Part shown: piece by piece, positions 48,126 through 56,948 of the stretch
Layout: each line of letters opens with the position of its first letter
Position numbering within the stretch: position 1 is the stretch's first letter
Assembly (NCBI GenBank): GCA_031291305.1
Contig: JARLJH010000005.1
Span: 1-64,000 of the forward strand
Direction: 5' to 3'
Source of the DNA: Rhodoferax sp.
GTDB taxonomy: Bacteria; Pseudomonadota; Gammaproteobacteria; Burkholderiales; Burkholderiaceae_C
DNA length: 64,000 nt
Notes under the pieces: generated by a model
Seen by the model: the letters and a program-made list of their open reading frames with translations, nothing else
Told to the model about the DNA's origin: nothing
Database searches by the model: none
Translations under genes and position numbers: made by a program

Positions 48126-49193
48126 ATGCCCCCCGCAGCCGACACCTCTTCAACTTTTCAGGTCACCATTGAACCCAGTCACCGCACTTTCACCGTCTCC
48201 GAGGGCGAATCCCTGCTGGCAGGTGGCATCCGGGAAGGCATCAACCTGCCATATGGCTGCAAGGACGGCGCGTGCGGTTCCTGCAAATGCAAGAAACTCA
48301 GTGGCAGCGTGGTGCACGGCCCGCATCAGGCCAAAGCCTTGAGCGAAGATGAGGAAGCGCAGGGCTTTGTGTTGACCTGCTGCGCCACGGCCGAGAGCGA
48401 CGTGGTGCTGGAGTCGCGCCAGGTCACAGCCGAAGGCGCCTTTCCCATCAAGAAAATGCCCACGCGCGTCACCCTGATGGAGAAAAAATCCGACGACGTG
48501 ATTCGCCTGCTGCTGCAACTGCCTGCCCACGAGCCGTTTAAGTACCACGCCGGGCAATACATCGAATTTATGCTGGCGGGTGGCTTGAGACGCAGCTACT
48601 CCATGGCCAACGCGCCCCACACGCTGGCTGCTGGCAACTTGCTGGAACTGCACATTCGCCACATGCCCGGCGGCCAGTTCACCGATGTCGTGTTTGGCAG
48701 CATGAAAGAGCGCGACATCCTGCGCATCGAGGGCCCCTACGGCAGCTTCTATCTGCGCGAAAACAGTGACAAGCCGCTGATCTTTCTGGCCTCTGGCACC
48801 GGTTTTGCCCCGATTAAAGCGCTGATTGAGCACATGCAGTTTGCCAACATCACCCGCCCGGTTACGCTGTACTGGGGTGGGCGCCGACCGGCCGACCTTT
48901 ATATGACCGACTGGGTCACCGCCCGCCTGGCCGAGATGCCGCAGCTGCGCTTTGTGCCCGTGGTGTCGGACGCCCTGCCCGAGGACGGCTGGACCGGGCG
49001 CACCGGTTTTGTGCATCAGGCTGTGCTGCAAGATATACCGGACCTGTCCGGCTATCAGGTGTACGCCTGCGGCGCACCGATTGTGGTGGAGTCGGCCCAG
49101 CACGACTACATTCGCGCGGGCTTGCCGGTAGACGAGTTTTATGCCGATTCATTCACCTCCGAGGCCGACCGGACCACGCTGACTTCCGCTTAA
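48126..49193 (+). CDS. 2Fe-2S ferredoxin-fused FAD/NAD(P) oxidoreductase
   Basis: 355 residues: N-terminal plant-type 2Fe-2S ferredoxin (YGCKDGACGSCKCKKLSG, fourth Cys in LTCC), an FNR-like FAD domain (RRSYSMANAP) and a C-terminal NAD domain (IFLASGTGFAPIKALIEHM). The architecture matches the proteins annotated as CDP-6-deoxy-delta-3,4-glucoseen reductase in Burkholderiales; phenol hydroxylase-type reductases look alike. The substrate partner is unknown. Confidence 0.88.
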   Translation: MPPAADTSSTFQVTIEPSHRTFTVSEGESLLAGGIREGINLPYGCKDGACGSCKCKKLSGSVVHGPHQAKALSEDEEAQGFVLTCCATAESDVVLESRQVTAEGAFPIKKMPTRVTLMEKKSDDVIRLLLQLPAHEPFKYHAGQYIEFMLAGGLRRSYSMANAPHTLAAGNLLELHIRHMPGGQFTDVVFGSMKERDILRIEGPYGSFYLRENSDKPLIFLASGTGFAPIKALIEHMQFANITRPVTLYWGGRRPADLYMTDWVTARLAEMPQLRFVPVVSDALPEDGWTGRTGFVHQAVLQDIPDLSGYQVYACGAPIVVESAQHDYIRAGLPVDEFYADSFTSEADRTTLTSA

Positions 49194-49212
49194 CTCATTC
49201 AAGGACACAACG

Positions 49213-50184
49213 ATGCGAACACGCTCATTCCTGCTGACCGCCTTGGCCCTGGTGGCCGCCGCCGCCATGCCGCTGGCCCAGGCACAGGACAAACCCATCC
49301 ACCTGATCGTGCCGTACGCCGCTGGTGGTCCGCTGGACATCACCGCACGCGTGCTGGCAGAACACGTCAAGAGCAGCCTGGGCACGATCATCATTGACAA
49401 CAAGCCCGGTGCAGGTGGCAACATCGGCGCCAATGCCGTGGCCAAGGCTGCGCCTGACGGCCTGACCATTGGCATCGCCGCCACAGCCACCCACGCGGTC
49501 AACCCCTGGCTGTACGCCAAGATGCCCTTCAACGCGGCCACGGACTTTGCCCCCATCACGCAGATGGTGCGCGTGCCCAACGTGCTGGTGATGAACGCCG
49601 ACACCGCCACCCGCCTGAAGATCAACAGCGTGAAGGACCTGATTGCCTACGCCAAGGCCAACCCTGGCAAACTCAATTACGGCAGCGGTGGCAACGGCAG
49701 CGCGGGCCATCTGGCCGGTGAGCTGTTCAAGAAAGACGCTGGTATTTTTGCCGTGCACATCCCCTACAACGGCGGTAACCCGGCTCAACTCGCCCTCTTG
49801 AGCGGCCAAGTGGATTTCAACTTTGACAACCTGTCCACCGCCGCGCCCAACATCAAGGCAGGCAAGCTCAAGGCGCTGGCCGTCACCACCCTGACCCCAT
49901 CGGCAGCGCTGCCGGGCGTGCCGCCCGTGGCCGACACCCTGAAAGGCTTTTCCGTGGATACATGGTGGGGCCTGGTGGCACCCGCTGGCACACCCAAAGA
50001 GGTGATCGCCAAGCTCAACGCAGCTTTTGTCGCCGCGTTGAATGCGCCCGAGACCAAAGCCCGTTTTGCCCTGCTGATGGCCGAACCCGTGCCCACCACG
50101 CCCGAGGCTTTCGGCGCGCTGATGACCCGCGAACGAACCAAGTACGAAGGCATGGTCAAAGCCTCGGGTGCCAAAGTAGATTGA
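49213..50184 (+). CDS. Bug-type tripartite tricarboxylate transporter binding protein
   Basis: Periplasmic substrate-binding protein of the TctC/Bug family, 323 residues. A signal peptide (about 1-25, ending AQAQ) is followed by PIHLIVPYAAGGPLDITARVLAEHVKSSLG and KPGAGGNIGANAVAKAAPDG, family hallmarks, and VDTWWGLVAPAGTPKEVI. Ligand unknown, usually a carboxylate. No tctA/tctB membrane genes are nearby, as is common for Bug proteins. Confidence 0.92.
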   Translation: MRTRSFLLTALALVAAAAMPLAQAQDKPIHLIVPYAAGGPLDITARVLAEHVKSSLGTIIIDNKPGAGGNIGANAVAKAAPDGLTIGIAATATHAVNPWLYAKMPFNAATDFAPITQMVRVPNVLVMNADTATRLKINSVKDLIAYAKANPGKLNYGSGGNGSAGHLAGELFKKDAGIFAVHIPYNGGNPAQLALLSGQVDFNFDNLSTAAPNIKAGKLKALAVTTLTPSAALPGVPPVADTLKGFSVDTWWGLVAPAGTPKEVIAKLNAAFVAALNAPETKARFALLMAEPVPTTPEAFGALMTRERTKYEGMVKASGAKVD

Positions 50185-50202
50185 CGCCCCGTACCGGGTG
50201 CG

Positions 50203-50586
50203 TCAAGGGGTGACTGCTGGCGCCACCTTGGCGGCATTCAGACGCCGGATGCGCTGCGCCCGTTTCAACTGAACCGCTGCCGCAGACACAGGCTGTTGGG
50301 GTGGCATGGACTGTTGTTGCGAGAACGCCGGGCGCGGCGCACTGGCGGCCAAGCGTTTGGCCTGACTCTGGCTCAACTGGGTGGCCGCCTGCCCCTGAAT
50401 CAGGCGCTGTTTCTGCTGTCCCTGCTGCTTGATCAGGTCCGGGATTCCAGTGGCCGGATTCGCCACGTTGGTTTGTGCCCAAACACCGCCGCAAACCACC
50501 AACAGCACGGCGACCGACAGAGCGCGAACTCTCCCGCGAAGCCACGCAGGAGGGACTGAGCGGCAAGACAGCCGGGCGTCATTCAT
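50203..50586 (-). CDS. hypothetical secreted protein
   Basis: 127 residues. Hydrophobic segment LSVAVLLVVCGGVWAQ is a probable signal peptide; the rest is Gln/Ala-rich (KQQGQQKQRLIQGQAATQLSQSQAKRLAASAPRP), with a basic C-terminus. No family recognised. The ATG at 50586 overlaps the puuD stop codon by 8 bases, indicating coupling. Role in purine breakdown is not shown. Confidence 0.65.
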   Translation of the reverse strand: MNDARLSCRSVPPAWLRGRVRALSVAVLLVVCGGVWAQTNVANPATGIPDLIKQQGQQKQRLIQGQAATQLSQSQAKRLAASAPRPAFSQQQSMPPQQPVSAAAVQLKRAQRIRRLNAAKVAPAVTP

Positions 50587-51820
50587 CCACACGGGCGCCC
50601 GACTCAAACCACTGCGCAATGATCTGCCGCTCGGCCGCCGAAATGTGGGTGGTGTTGCTCATGGGCATGACCTTGGTGACCACCGCCTGCTGGTAGATAT
50701 TGGCGGCGTTTTGCTTGACATATTGCGGTGCGTCAAAGCGCAGGCCTTTGGACTGCACCGTCGGGCCATGGCACAGGTAGCAGCGCTGCTCCAGCACAGT
50801 TTGCAGAGTCTTATAGGATATTTGACCTGTAGCCCCCGTATTACCTTGGCCGCCAGCTATAGATAAAGTAGCACTCTGAGAAGCAGACTCGGGCTGCGGC
50901 CTGAGCCAGACAATCATCGCCACAATCACCGCCACACCCACTAGCGCGTAAGGCAGCGGGTTGGCGTTGCGCCCCAGCTTGTAACCATGGCGCATGACAA
51001 AAAACTGGCGGATCGCCGCGCCAGCAAACATCATGGCAATCAGCACCAGCCAGGATTGCGGGTGGTTGTAGGTAAAGCTGTAATGCCCGCTGAGCATGGC
51101 AAACAGCACCGGCAGCGTGAAGTAGGTGTTGTGCACGCTGCGCTGCTTGCCACGGATGCCGTGGATCGGGTCCACCGGCTCACCGGCCTTGATGCTGGCG
51201 ACCACCTTGCGCTGGCCCGGAATGATCCAGTGCGCCACATTGGCGCTCATGGTCGTGCCCATCATCGCGCCGACAATCAAAAACGAGGCCTTCCCGGCAA
51301 ACCAGTGGGTCGACAGCCAGCTGGCCACGCACACCAGCGCAAACACTCCTGCGCCCACCATCGCGTCGCCGTTCTTGCGCTGACCCAAGGTGCGGCAGAT
51401 CAGGTCATACAGCAGCCAGAAGACCACCAAAAATGCGAGCGCCACTCCGCCGGCCTGCATCGGCGTCCAGTCCATCTTGGCTTTGTCCACCAGATAAACA
51501 TTGGCGCTCCACAGGTAAGAGATGGCAAACAGCGAAAAGCCGGTCAGCCAAGTGCTGTAGGCCTCCCAGTAAAACCAGTGCAAATGGCCGGGCAACTGGG
51601 GCGGGCGCACTGCAAACTTCACCGGGTGGTAAAAACCACCGCCGTGTACAGCCCACAGTTCACCACTGACGCCCTGCTTTTTCAGGTCGTCGTCCACCGG
51701 CGGCGTCAGGCTGCTGTCGAGAAACACAAAGTAAAACGAGGAGCCAATCCAGGCAATCGCCGTGATCACATGCACCCAGCGCAACAGCAGGCTGCCCCAT
51801 TCAAGGTAATAACTTTCCAT
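50579..51820 (-). CDS. puuD: urate hydroxylase PuuD (membrane, cytochrome-c fused)
   Basis: 413 residues. About eight transmembrane segments form the urate hydroxylase membrane part (LLLRWVHVITAIAWIGSSFYFVFLD at the N-terminus), and a C-terminal cytochrome c domain has a CYLCHG heme site. PuuD oxidises urate to 5-hydroxyisourate and passes electrons to the respiratory chain, unlike soluble uricase. The linker between the membrane part and the heme domain contains a dispersed-repeat-like stretch (50814-50875). It follows xdhC by 10 bp. Confidence 0.93.
   Translation of the reverse strand: MESYYLEWGSLLLRWVHVITAIAWIGSSFYFVFLDSSLTPPVDDDLKKQGVSGELWAVHGGGFYHPVKFAVRPPQLPGHLHWFYWEAYSTWLTGFSLFAISYLWSANVYLVDKAKMDWTPMQAGGVALAFLVVFWLLYDLICRTLGQRKNGDAMVGAGVFALVCVASWLSTHWFAGKASFLIVGAMMGTTMSANVAHWIIPGQRKVVASIKAGEPVDPIHGIRGKQRSVHNTYFTLPVLFAMLSGHYSFTYNHPQSWLVLIAMMFAGAAIRQFFVMRHGYKLGRNANPLPYALVGVAVIVAMIVWLRPQPESASQSATLSIAGGQGNTGATGQISYKTLQTVLEQRCYLCHGPTVQSKGLRFDAPQYVKQNAANIYQQAVVTKVMPMSNTTHISAAERQIIAQWFESGARVDE
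50814..50875 (-). repeat. dispersed-repeat-like stretch in the puuD linker
   Basis: Minus-strand GCTACTTTATCTATAGC on the left, GGCGGCCAAGG, then GGGGGCTACAGGTC on the right. It encodes the Ser/Gly/Thr-rich linker just before the cytochrome c domain of PuuD. Confidence 0.55.
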
Positions 51821-51830
51821 CCAATAACCT

Positions 51831-52676
51831 TTAGTCGTTGTGCGCAGATGCTACGCGATGGGTAACTTGCTGAGTAACTTGCAAGAGTTGTGCCGCCACT
51901 GCCACCGCGATCACTTCGGGCTCTTTGCCAGCAATTCCCGCGATACCAATCGGACAGGTCACCTGCGCCAGCTCTGCTTCACTGAAACCGCGTGCCGCCA
52001 GGCGGTGGCTGAACGTGGCCCACTTACTGCGGCTGCCAATCAGACCGATAAACGGCACATCGGCGCGCGTGCGTTGGCGCTGCAGGCAGGCCATCACCAC
52101 ATCCAGGTCTTCGGCGTGGCTGAAGCTCATGATCAGCACATGCGCGCCGGGCGGCAGACTGGTCACGGCGGCATGCACCGGTTGCGAATGTTCACATAGC
52201 ACCCGGTCGAACACATCAAATGGAAATATCTCTTCGCGGCTATCCACCCACTGCAAACGCAGCGGCAGGGTTTGCAGCAGCGCCATCAACGCTCGCCCCA
52301 CGTGACCGCCGCCAAACAACGCCACCACCGGCCAGCTTGCCATTTGCTCTATCTGCCGCTGATGTAGCACGGGCAGGTCCGACGTGCTCACACATTCATA
52401 GCGCAAATGGACCTCACCACCGCAACACTGACCCAGCGCGGGCCCCAGCGGGTAACGCCGCAGTTGCGCGGGCCCGGCCGCCTCAAGCATCTGCCGGGCC
52501 TCCTGCTGCGCCTGCCACTCGATGTGACCACCACCGACTGTGCCCAACACATGGTCGGCAAAAACGGCCATCCACGCGCCCGCCTCGCGCGGCACCGAAC
52601 CGCGATGCGACTGCACCGTGACGAGCACGGCGTCCTGCGTCGCCAGATCCTGCAAAAACTGATCAAACTTTGTCAC
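51831..52676 (-). CDS. xdhC: xanthine dehydrogenase accessory protein XdhC
   Basis: 281 residues. XdhC loads the sulfurated molybdenum cofactor into xanthine dehydrogenase. VLVTVQSHRGSVPREAGAWMAV, HIEWQAQQEA, VALFGGGHVGRALMALLQTL and IGLIGSRSKWATFSHRLAARG are family features. xdhA and xdhB are not in the window and are expected beyond. Co-directional with puuD, so the two probably form one transcript. Confidence 0.93.
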   Translation of the reverse strand: MTKFDQFLQDLATQDAVLVTVQSHRGSVPREAGAWMAVFADHVLGTVGGGHIEWQAQQEARQMLEAAGPAQLRRYPLGPALGQCCGGEVHLRYECVSTSDLPVLHQRQIEQMASWPVVALFGGGHVGRALMALLQTLPLRLQWVDSREEIFPFDVFDRVLCEHSQPVHAAVTSLPPGAHVLIMSFSHAEDLDVVMACLQRQRTRADVPFIGLIGSRSKWATFSHRLAARGFSEAELAQVTCPIGIAGIAGKEPEVIAVAVAAQLLQVTQQVTHRVASAHND

Positions 52677-52795
52677 AAACCTTTACCCACTTTTCGCCCG
52701 GCCCTCTTTAAATCCAATCACATTTGCGGCATATTACGCAGTGTGCCTGTCGAGCCATGGTAAACCTGACCGATCACCTCCCGCAAAAACACATC

Positions 52796-53317
52796 ATGAA
52801 CCTGTTCAACACATCCCGCACCAAGCTGACGGCATTGGGTTTGTCCGTGGCCTCTGCCATTGCAGCATTCCTGGCCGGCTGTACATCCACTCCGTTGCCA
52901 CCACCAGCCACCGTCACGGTACCCCCACCCAAAGTTCCTGTACCCAACGCAACCTCACCTGCAGCACCCCCTTCGGTGTCACAGGCGGTCACACCGCGCG
53001 CCTACCGGCGCGATGCTGCCAGCCTGATTTACGCCAAAAATGCGGACCGCATTTACCATGGAAAGATGCCACCGCTGCTGTATGCCGTCGGTGTCTTGCA
53101 GGTAGAGCTGGACGGCAAAGGGCGCGTCACCGGCATCAGCTGGATGCGCGCGCCCACACAGGCGCCAGAAGTCATGGCTGAAATTGAGCACACCGTGCGC
53201 GCCGCAGCGCCCTACCCCGCCCCGGTTCGCATGGGCCGCGTGACCTATACCGACACTTGGCTGTGGCACAAGAGCGGCACCTTTCAGCTCGACACCTTGA
53301 CGGAAGGGCAATACTGA
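52796..53317 (+). CDS. hypothetical lipoprotein with TonB-like C-terminal domain
   Basis: 173 residues. A signal peptide ends in a lipobox (LAGCTS, Cys about residue 29), followed by a Pro/Val-rich linker (PPPATVTVPPPKVPVP) and a C-terminal part (GVLQVELDGKGRVTGISWMRAP...) resembling TonB C-terminal-like energy transducers. Function not known. ATG at 52796 is chosen because the upstream part of the open frame lacks signal features. It lies between xdhC and hiuH. Confidence 0.7.
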   Translation: MNLFNTSRTKLTALGLSVASAIAAFLAGCTSTPLPPPATVTVPPPKVPVPNATSPAAPPSVSQAVTPRAYRRDAASLIYAKNADRIYHGKMPPLLYAVGVLQVELDGKGRVTGISWMRAPTQAPEVMAEIEHTVRAAAPYPAPVRMGRVTYTDTWLWHKSGTFQLDTLTEGQY

Positions 53318-53357
53318 AACCTGAGACATTGCTCTGTCCTCAACTGATTGTCGGATG

Positions 53358-53711
53358 TCATGACCCCCGATACGTCGAGTAGCTCCACGGACTGACCAGC
53401 AGCGGCACGTGATAGTGCGCAGCCGGGTCGGCAACCCCAAAGTCCAGACTCACCTGATTCAGAAAATTCGGCTCGGGCAGCGCCACACCGCACGCTTTGA
53501 AATACGCTGCCACGTCAAACACCAGCCGGTAGGTGCCGCGCTGCAGCTCACTGCTACTGAGCAGCAAACCATCCGGGTTGCGGCCATCGGCATTCAGCAC
53601 CAGTTGCTTGATCAGCTGCACATCACCCGTGCCTGTGGCCAGCAGCGTGACCGCCATGCCCGCCGCGGGTGTGCCGTGCATGGTGTCCAACACATGCGTA
53701 CTCAGTCCCAT
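53358..53711 (-). CDS. hiuH: 5-hydroxyisourate hydrolase
   Basis: Transthyretin-like HIU hydrolase (uraH type), 117 residues, hydrolysing 5-hydroxyisourate to OHCU. MGLSTHVLDTMHGTPAAGM (catalytic His), LVFDVAAYF, and the C-terminal YHVPLLVSPWSYSTYRGS signature are present. ATG at 53711 fits the family start. It acts between PuuD and the UraD domain, and is divergent from puuE with a 104-bp gap. Confidence 0.95.
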   Translation of the reverse strand: MGLSTHVLDTMHGTPAAGMAVTLLATGTGDVQLIKQLVLNADGRNPDGLLLSSSELQRGTYRLVFDVAAYFKACGVALPEPNFLNQVSLDFGVADPAAHYHVPLLVSPWSYSTYRGS

Positions 53712-53815
53712 GATGATCTCCTCCAAATAAGGTCAAAGTGTAGGTGGCTCAGCCGTCGCAGCTATCATGCCAGCCTACCTTCCTTGATGACACACCACAG
53801 GCTGACTTTGCACCC

Positions 53816-54775
53816 ATGAGCCACTACAACAGTACCCTGCCCTACCCGCGTGACCTCAAAGGCCACGGCCCCCAACCACCGCACGCCCAGTGGCCCAACC
53901 AGGCCCGTGTGGCCGTGCAGTTTGTCCTGAACTACGAAGAAGGCGGCGAAAACTGCGTGCTGCATGGCGACGCGGGTTCCGAGCAGTTCCTGTCCGAGAT
54001 GTTCAACCCGGCCAGCTACCCGGAGCGCCACATCAGCATGGAAGGCATTTACGAATACGGCAGCCGCGCTGGCGTCTGGCGCATCCTGCGCGAGTTCGAG
54101 CAGCGCGGCCTGCCACTGACCGTGTTTGGCGTCAGCATGGCGCTGGAGCGCTACCCCGAACTGGTGCAGGCCTGCCAGCAATTGGGGCATGAGATTGCCT
54201 GCCACGGCTGGCGCTGGATCCATTACCAGAACCTGCCCGAATCGGTAGAACGCGAGCACATGGCGCGCGGCATGGAAATTTTGACCGGACTGATGGGTGA
54301 GCGCCCGCTGGGCTGGTACACCGGGCGCGACAGCCCCAACACGCGCCGCCTGGTGGCCGACTTTGGTGGCTTTGAATACGACGCCGACTACTACGGCGAT
54401 GACCTGCCGTTCTGGATGGAGGTGCGCAAAACCGATGGCACGGTCGCGCCGCAACTCATCGTGCCCTACACGCTGGACTGCAACGACATGCGCTTTGCCC
54501 TGCCACAGGGCTACTCCCATGCCGACCCGTTCTTCCAGTACCTGAAAGACACGTTCGATACGCTCTATGCCGAAGGCGACCCTGCCGGGCTGAATGCGCC
54601 GAAGATGATGAGTGTCGGCATGCATTGCCGCCTGCTGGGGCGGCCTGGACGCATCACGGCGCTACAAAGGTTTCTGGATCACATCGGGCGGCATAGCGAT
54701 GTGTGGGTGTGTCGGCGGCTGGATATTGCGCGGCACTGGAAGGCGGTGCATCCGTATCAGGCTGAGCTGGCGTGA
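53816..54775 (+). CDS. puuE: allantoinase PuuE
   Basis: NodB-like polysaccharide-deacetylase-fold allantoinase (319 residues) opening allantoin to allantoate. NYEEGGENCVLHGD, EYGSRAGVWRIL, GHEIACHGWRWIHYQNL, TGRDSPNTRRLV and ADYYGDDLPFWMEV are PuuE features. ATG at 53816 fits; the longer frame extends into hiuH leader DNA. Followed by a 277-bp gap with a repeat copy and C-tracts before the UraD-AllC gene. Confidence 0.95.
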   Translation: MSHYNSTLPYPRDLKGHGPQPPHAQWPNQARVAVQFVLNYEEGGENCVLHGDAGSEQFLSEMFNPASYPERHISMEGIYEYGSRAGVWRILREFEQRGLPLTVFGVSMALERYPELVQACQQLGHEIACHGWRWIHYQNLPESVEREHMARGMEILTGLMGERPLGWYTGRDSPNTRRLVADFGGFEYDADYYGDDLPFWMEVRKTDGTVAPQLIVPYTLDCNDMRFALPQGYSHADPFFQYLKDTFDTLYAEGDPAGLNAPKMMSVGMHCRLLGRPGRITALQRFLDHIGRHSDVWVCRRLDIARHWKAVHPYQAELA

Positions 54776-54824
54776 GGTTTGCTTGGCTCAACGCAGCATG
54801 CGGTGAACAATCATCTTCATAAGA

Positions 54825-54880
54825 TTTTTTGACCTCTAGCCCTTTTGCATCAAGCGCATCTAGCTATTTAATTTAGAGCA
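54825..54880 (-). repeat. dispersed repeat copy downstream of puuE
   Basis: Plus-strand GACCTCTAGCCCTTTTGC, ATCAAGCGCATCTAGCTATT. It matches the family with right arm AAGGGCTAGAGGTC when read on the minus strand. Confidence 0.75.
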
Positions 54881-54897
54881 AATCATTGATGTTTGTT

Positions 54898-54933
54898 GAT
54901 CCCCCCCTATCCCCCCCGCACCTGATCCCCCCC
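54898..54933. repeat. three C7 tracts preceded by (G/T)AT
   Basis: GAT-C7 (54901-54907), TAT-C7 (54911-54917) and GAT-C7 (54927-54933) follow each other, then CCGGGG sequence. Such homopolymers are prone to slipped-strand change. They lie 120-150 bp upstream of the UraD-AllC start codon. Confidence 0.85.
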
Positions 54934-55052
54934 GCCGGGGCGGAAAGGGGCGCCAACAGCCATATATGGACGCGTCTTTTCAGTGAGGACGTACCAGACC
55001 TTGGGCAACAGGCGCTTGATCGTCGGCTGCGCGCAACGGGAACCCACACACC

Positions 55053-56948
55053 ATGCCACTAACACTCAGCCAGCTCAATGCCGCGCCTGCGCCAGAGGCC
55101 TTGTCGATGCTCGACGGTCTGTACGAACACTCGCCGTGGATCGCCGAGGCGGCGTTGCAACAACGGCCCTTTCAGTCGGTGGCCCAGCTCAAGTACCTGC
55201 TCACCGAGGTACTGGACAAGGCCGGGCGCAAGGCGCAAATCGCGCTGATCCGCGCCCACCCCGAGCTGGCTGGCAAGGCGATGGTCAGCCAGAGCCTCAC
55301 GGCGGAGTCCACCAATGAACAAAGCAAGGCCGGGCTGACAAATTGCAGCGCCGAAGAATTTGCCCGGCTGCAGCAGCTCAACGCTGAGTACAACGCCAAG
55401 TTCGGCTGGCCATTCATCCTGGCGGTGCGTGGCCCGCGCGGCACGGGGTTGAGCCGCGCCGAGATCATCGCCACGTTTGAACGCCGCCTGCACGGCCACC
55501 CTGACTTTGAGCTGCAGGAGTGCCTGCGCAACATCCACCGCATTGCCGAGATTCGTCTGAACGACAAGTTTGGCCTCACACCCACGCTGGGCAATGATGT
55601 CTGGGACTGGCAAGAAGCGTTGAGCGAATTCTCAGAACCCGGCTTCGCCGAGCAAGGCCAGCTCACCGTCACCTACCTGAGCGACGCGCACCGCGCCTGC
55701 GCCGCACGCATCCAGGGCTGGATGCTGGCATGCGGCTTTGACAGCGCGCACATCGATGCCGTGGGCAACGTCGTCGGGCGTTATGAAGCGCTGGCAAACG
55801 TCTTTGACACCAGCAGTCAAGACGCCATCAGCAACAACAATGATAGCTACTTGCCAAGGCAGAACGGGGAATACAGCCCGAAAACGCTTATAAAACCAAA
55901 AACGTTGCTGACCGGCAGCCACTACGACACGGTGCGCAACGCCGGCAAATACGATGGCCGCCTGGGCATCTTTGTGCCGATGGCCTGCGTGCGCGAATTG
56001 CACCGCGCCGGTCGGCGGCTGCCGTTTGCCATCGAGGTGGTGGCGTTTGCCGAAGAAGAAGGCCAGCGCTTCAAAGCCACGTTTTTGGGCTCGGGCGCGC
56101 TCACCGGCGACTTCAACCCCGAGTGGCTCGATCAGCTGGATGCCGACGGCATCTCGATGTGGCAGGCCATGCAGCACGCCGTACTCTGCCCCAGCGGCGA
56201 CAAAGCGGCAGCGCTGCAGGCCATTGCCGCACTCAAGCGCGACCCGACGCAGTACATGGGTTTTGTCGAAGTGCACATCGAACAGGGCCCGGTGCTCAAC
56301 GCGCTGAACCTGCCGCTGGGCGTGGTGACTGCCATCAACGCCAGCGTACGCTATGTCGGTGAAGTCATCGGCACCGCCAGCCACGCCGGTACCACACCGA
56401 TGAATCAGCGCCAGGACGCCGCCTGCGCGGTGGCCGAACTGGCGCTGTATCTGGAACAACGCGCCGCCCAGGATGGCGACTCGGTGGCAACCATGGGGCA
56501 GCTGAACGTGCCCGCTGGCAGCATCAACGTGGTGCCGGGGCGTTGCAGCTTCAGCCTGGACTTGCGCGCCCCCAACGACCTGCAGCGCAATGCACTTGAG
56601 GGTGACGTGCTTCAGAAGTTAGAGCAATTCTGCACCCGCCGTGGTGTGCGCTATGAGATACAGCCGACGATGCGCGTCAGCGCTGCCCCCAGTGCACCGG
56701 AGTGGCAGCAGCGCTGGGAAGCCGCCGTGACGGCACTCGGCCTGCCAGTGCACCGTCTGCCCAGCGGCGCGGGTCACGACGCCATGAAGCTGCACGAGGT
56801 GATGCCGCAGGCCATGCTGTTTGTGCGTGGCCAGAACGCCGGCATCAGCCACAACCCGCTCGAATCCACCACCAGCGATGACATGCAACTGGCTGTCGAA
56901 GCGTTTGCGCAGCTGCTGGAGCAGCTGGCGGGGAAGAACCGTTCGTGA
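55053..56948 (+). CDS. UraD-AllC fusion: OHCU decarboxylase and allantoate amidohydrolase
   Basis: 631 residues. Residues ~1-170 are an OHCU decarboxylase (LYEHSPWIAEAAL, RAHPELAGKAM, FGWPFILAVRG, with catalytic His in RAHPEL). Residues ~200-631 are an M20 allantoate amidohydrolase (TGSHYDTVRNAGKYDGRLG, AFAEEEGQRF, VEVHIEQGPVL). The two enzymes are not consecutive in the pathway because allantoinase (PuuE) acts between them. Roughly 35 extra residues (ANVFDTSSQDAISNNNDSYL and following) precede TGSHYDTV; part of the DNA resembles the dispersed repeat. Confidence 0.9.
   Translation: MPLTLSQLNAAPAPEALSMLDGLYEHSPWIAEAALQQRPFQSVAQLKYLLTEVLDKAGRKAQIALIRAHPELAGKAMVSQSLTAESTNEQSKAGLTNCSAEEFARLQQLNAEYNAKFGWPFILAVRGPRGTGLSRAEIIATFERRLHGHPDFELQECLRNIHRIAEIRLNDKFGLTPTLGNDVWDWQEALSEFSEPGFAEQGQLTVTYLSDAHRACAARIQGWMLACGFDSAHIDAVGNVVGRYEALANVFDTSSQDAISNNNDSYLPRQNGEYSPKTLIKPKTLLTGSHYDTVRNAGKYDGRLGIFVPMACVRELHRAGRRLPFAIEVVAFAEEEGQRFKATFLGSGALTGDFNPEWLDQLDADGISMWQAMQHAVLCPSGDKAAALQAIAALKRDPTQYMGFVEVHIEQGPVLNALNLPLGVVTAINASVRYVGEVIGTASHAGTTPMNQRQDAACAVAELALYLEQRAAQDGDSVATMGQLNVPAGSINVVPGRCSFSLDLRAPNDLQRNALEGDVLQKLEQFCTRRGVRYEIQPTMRVSAAPSAPEWQQRWEAAVTALGLPVHRLPSGAGHDAMKLHEVMPQAMLFVRGQNAGISHNPLESTTSDDMQLAVEAFAQLLEQLAGKNRS
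55837..55880 (+). repeat. possible repeat-derived insertion in the AllC domain
   Basis: ACAATGATAGCTACTTGCC resembles the left arm of the repeat family, while the right arm (GGGGAATACAGCCCG) is only loosely like it. It lies in the extra segment before the metal-binding TGSHYDTV of AllC. Confidence 0.35.
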
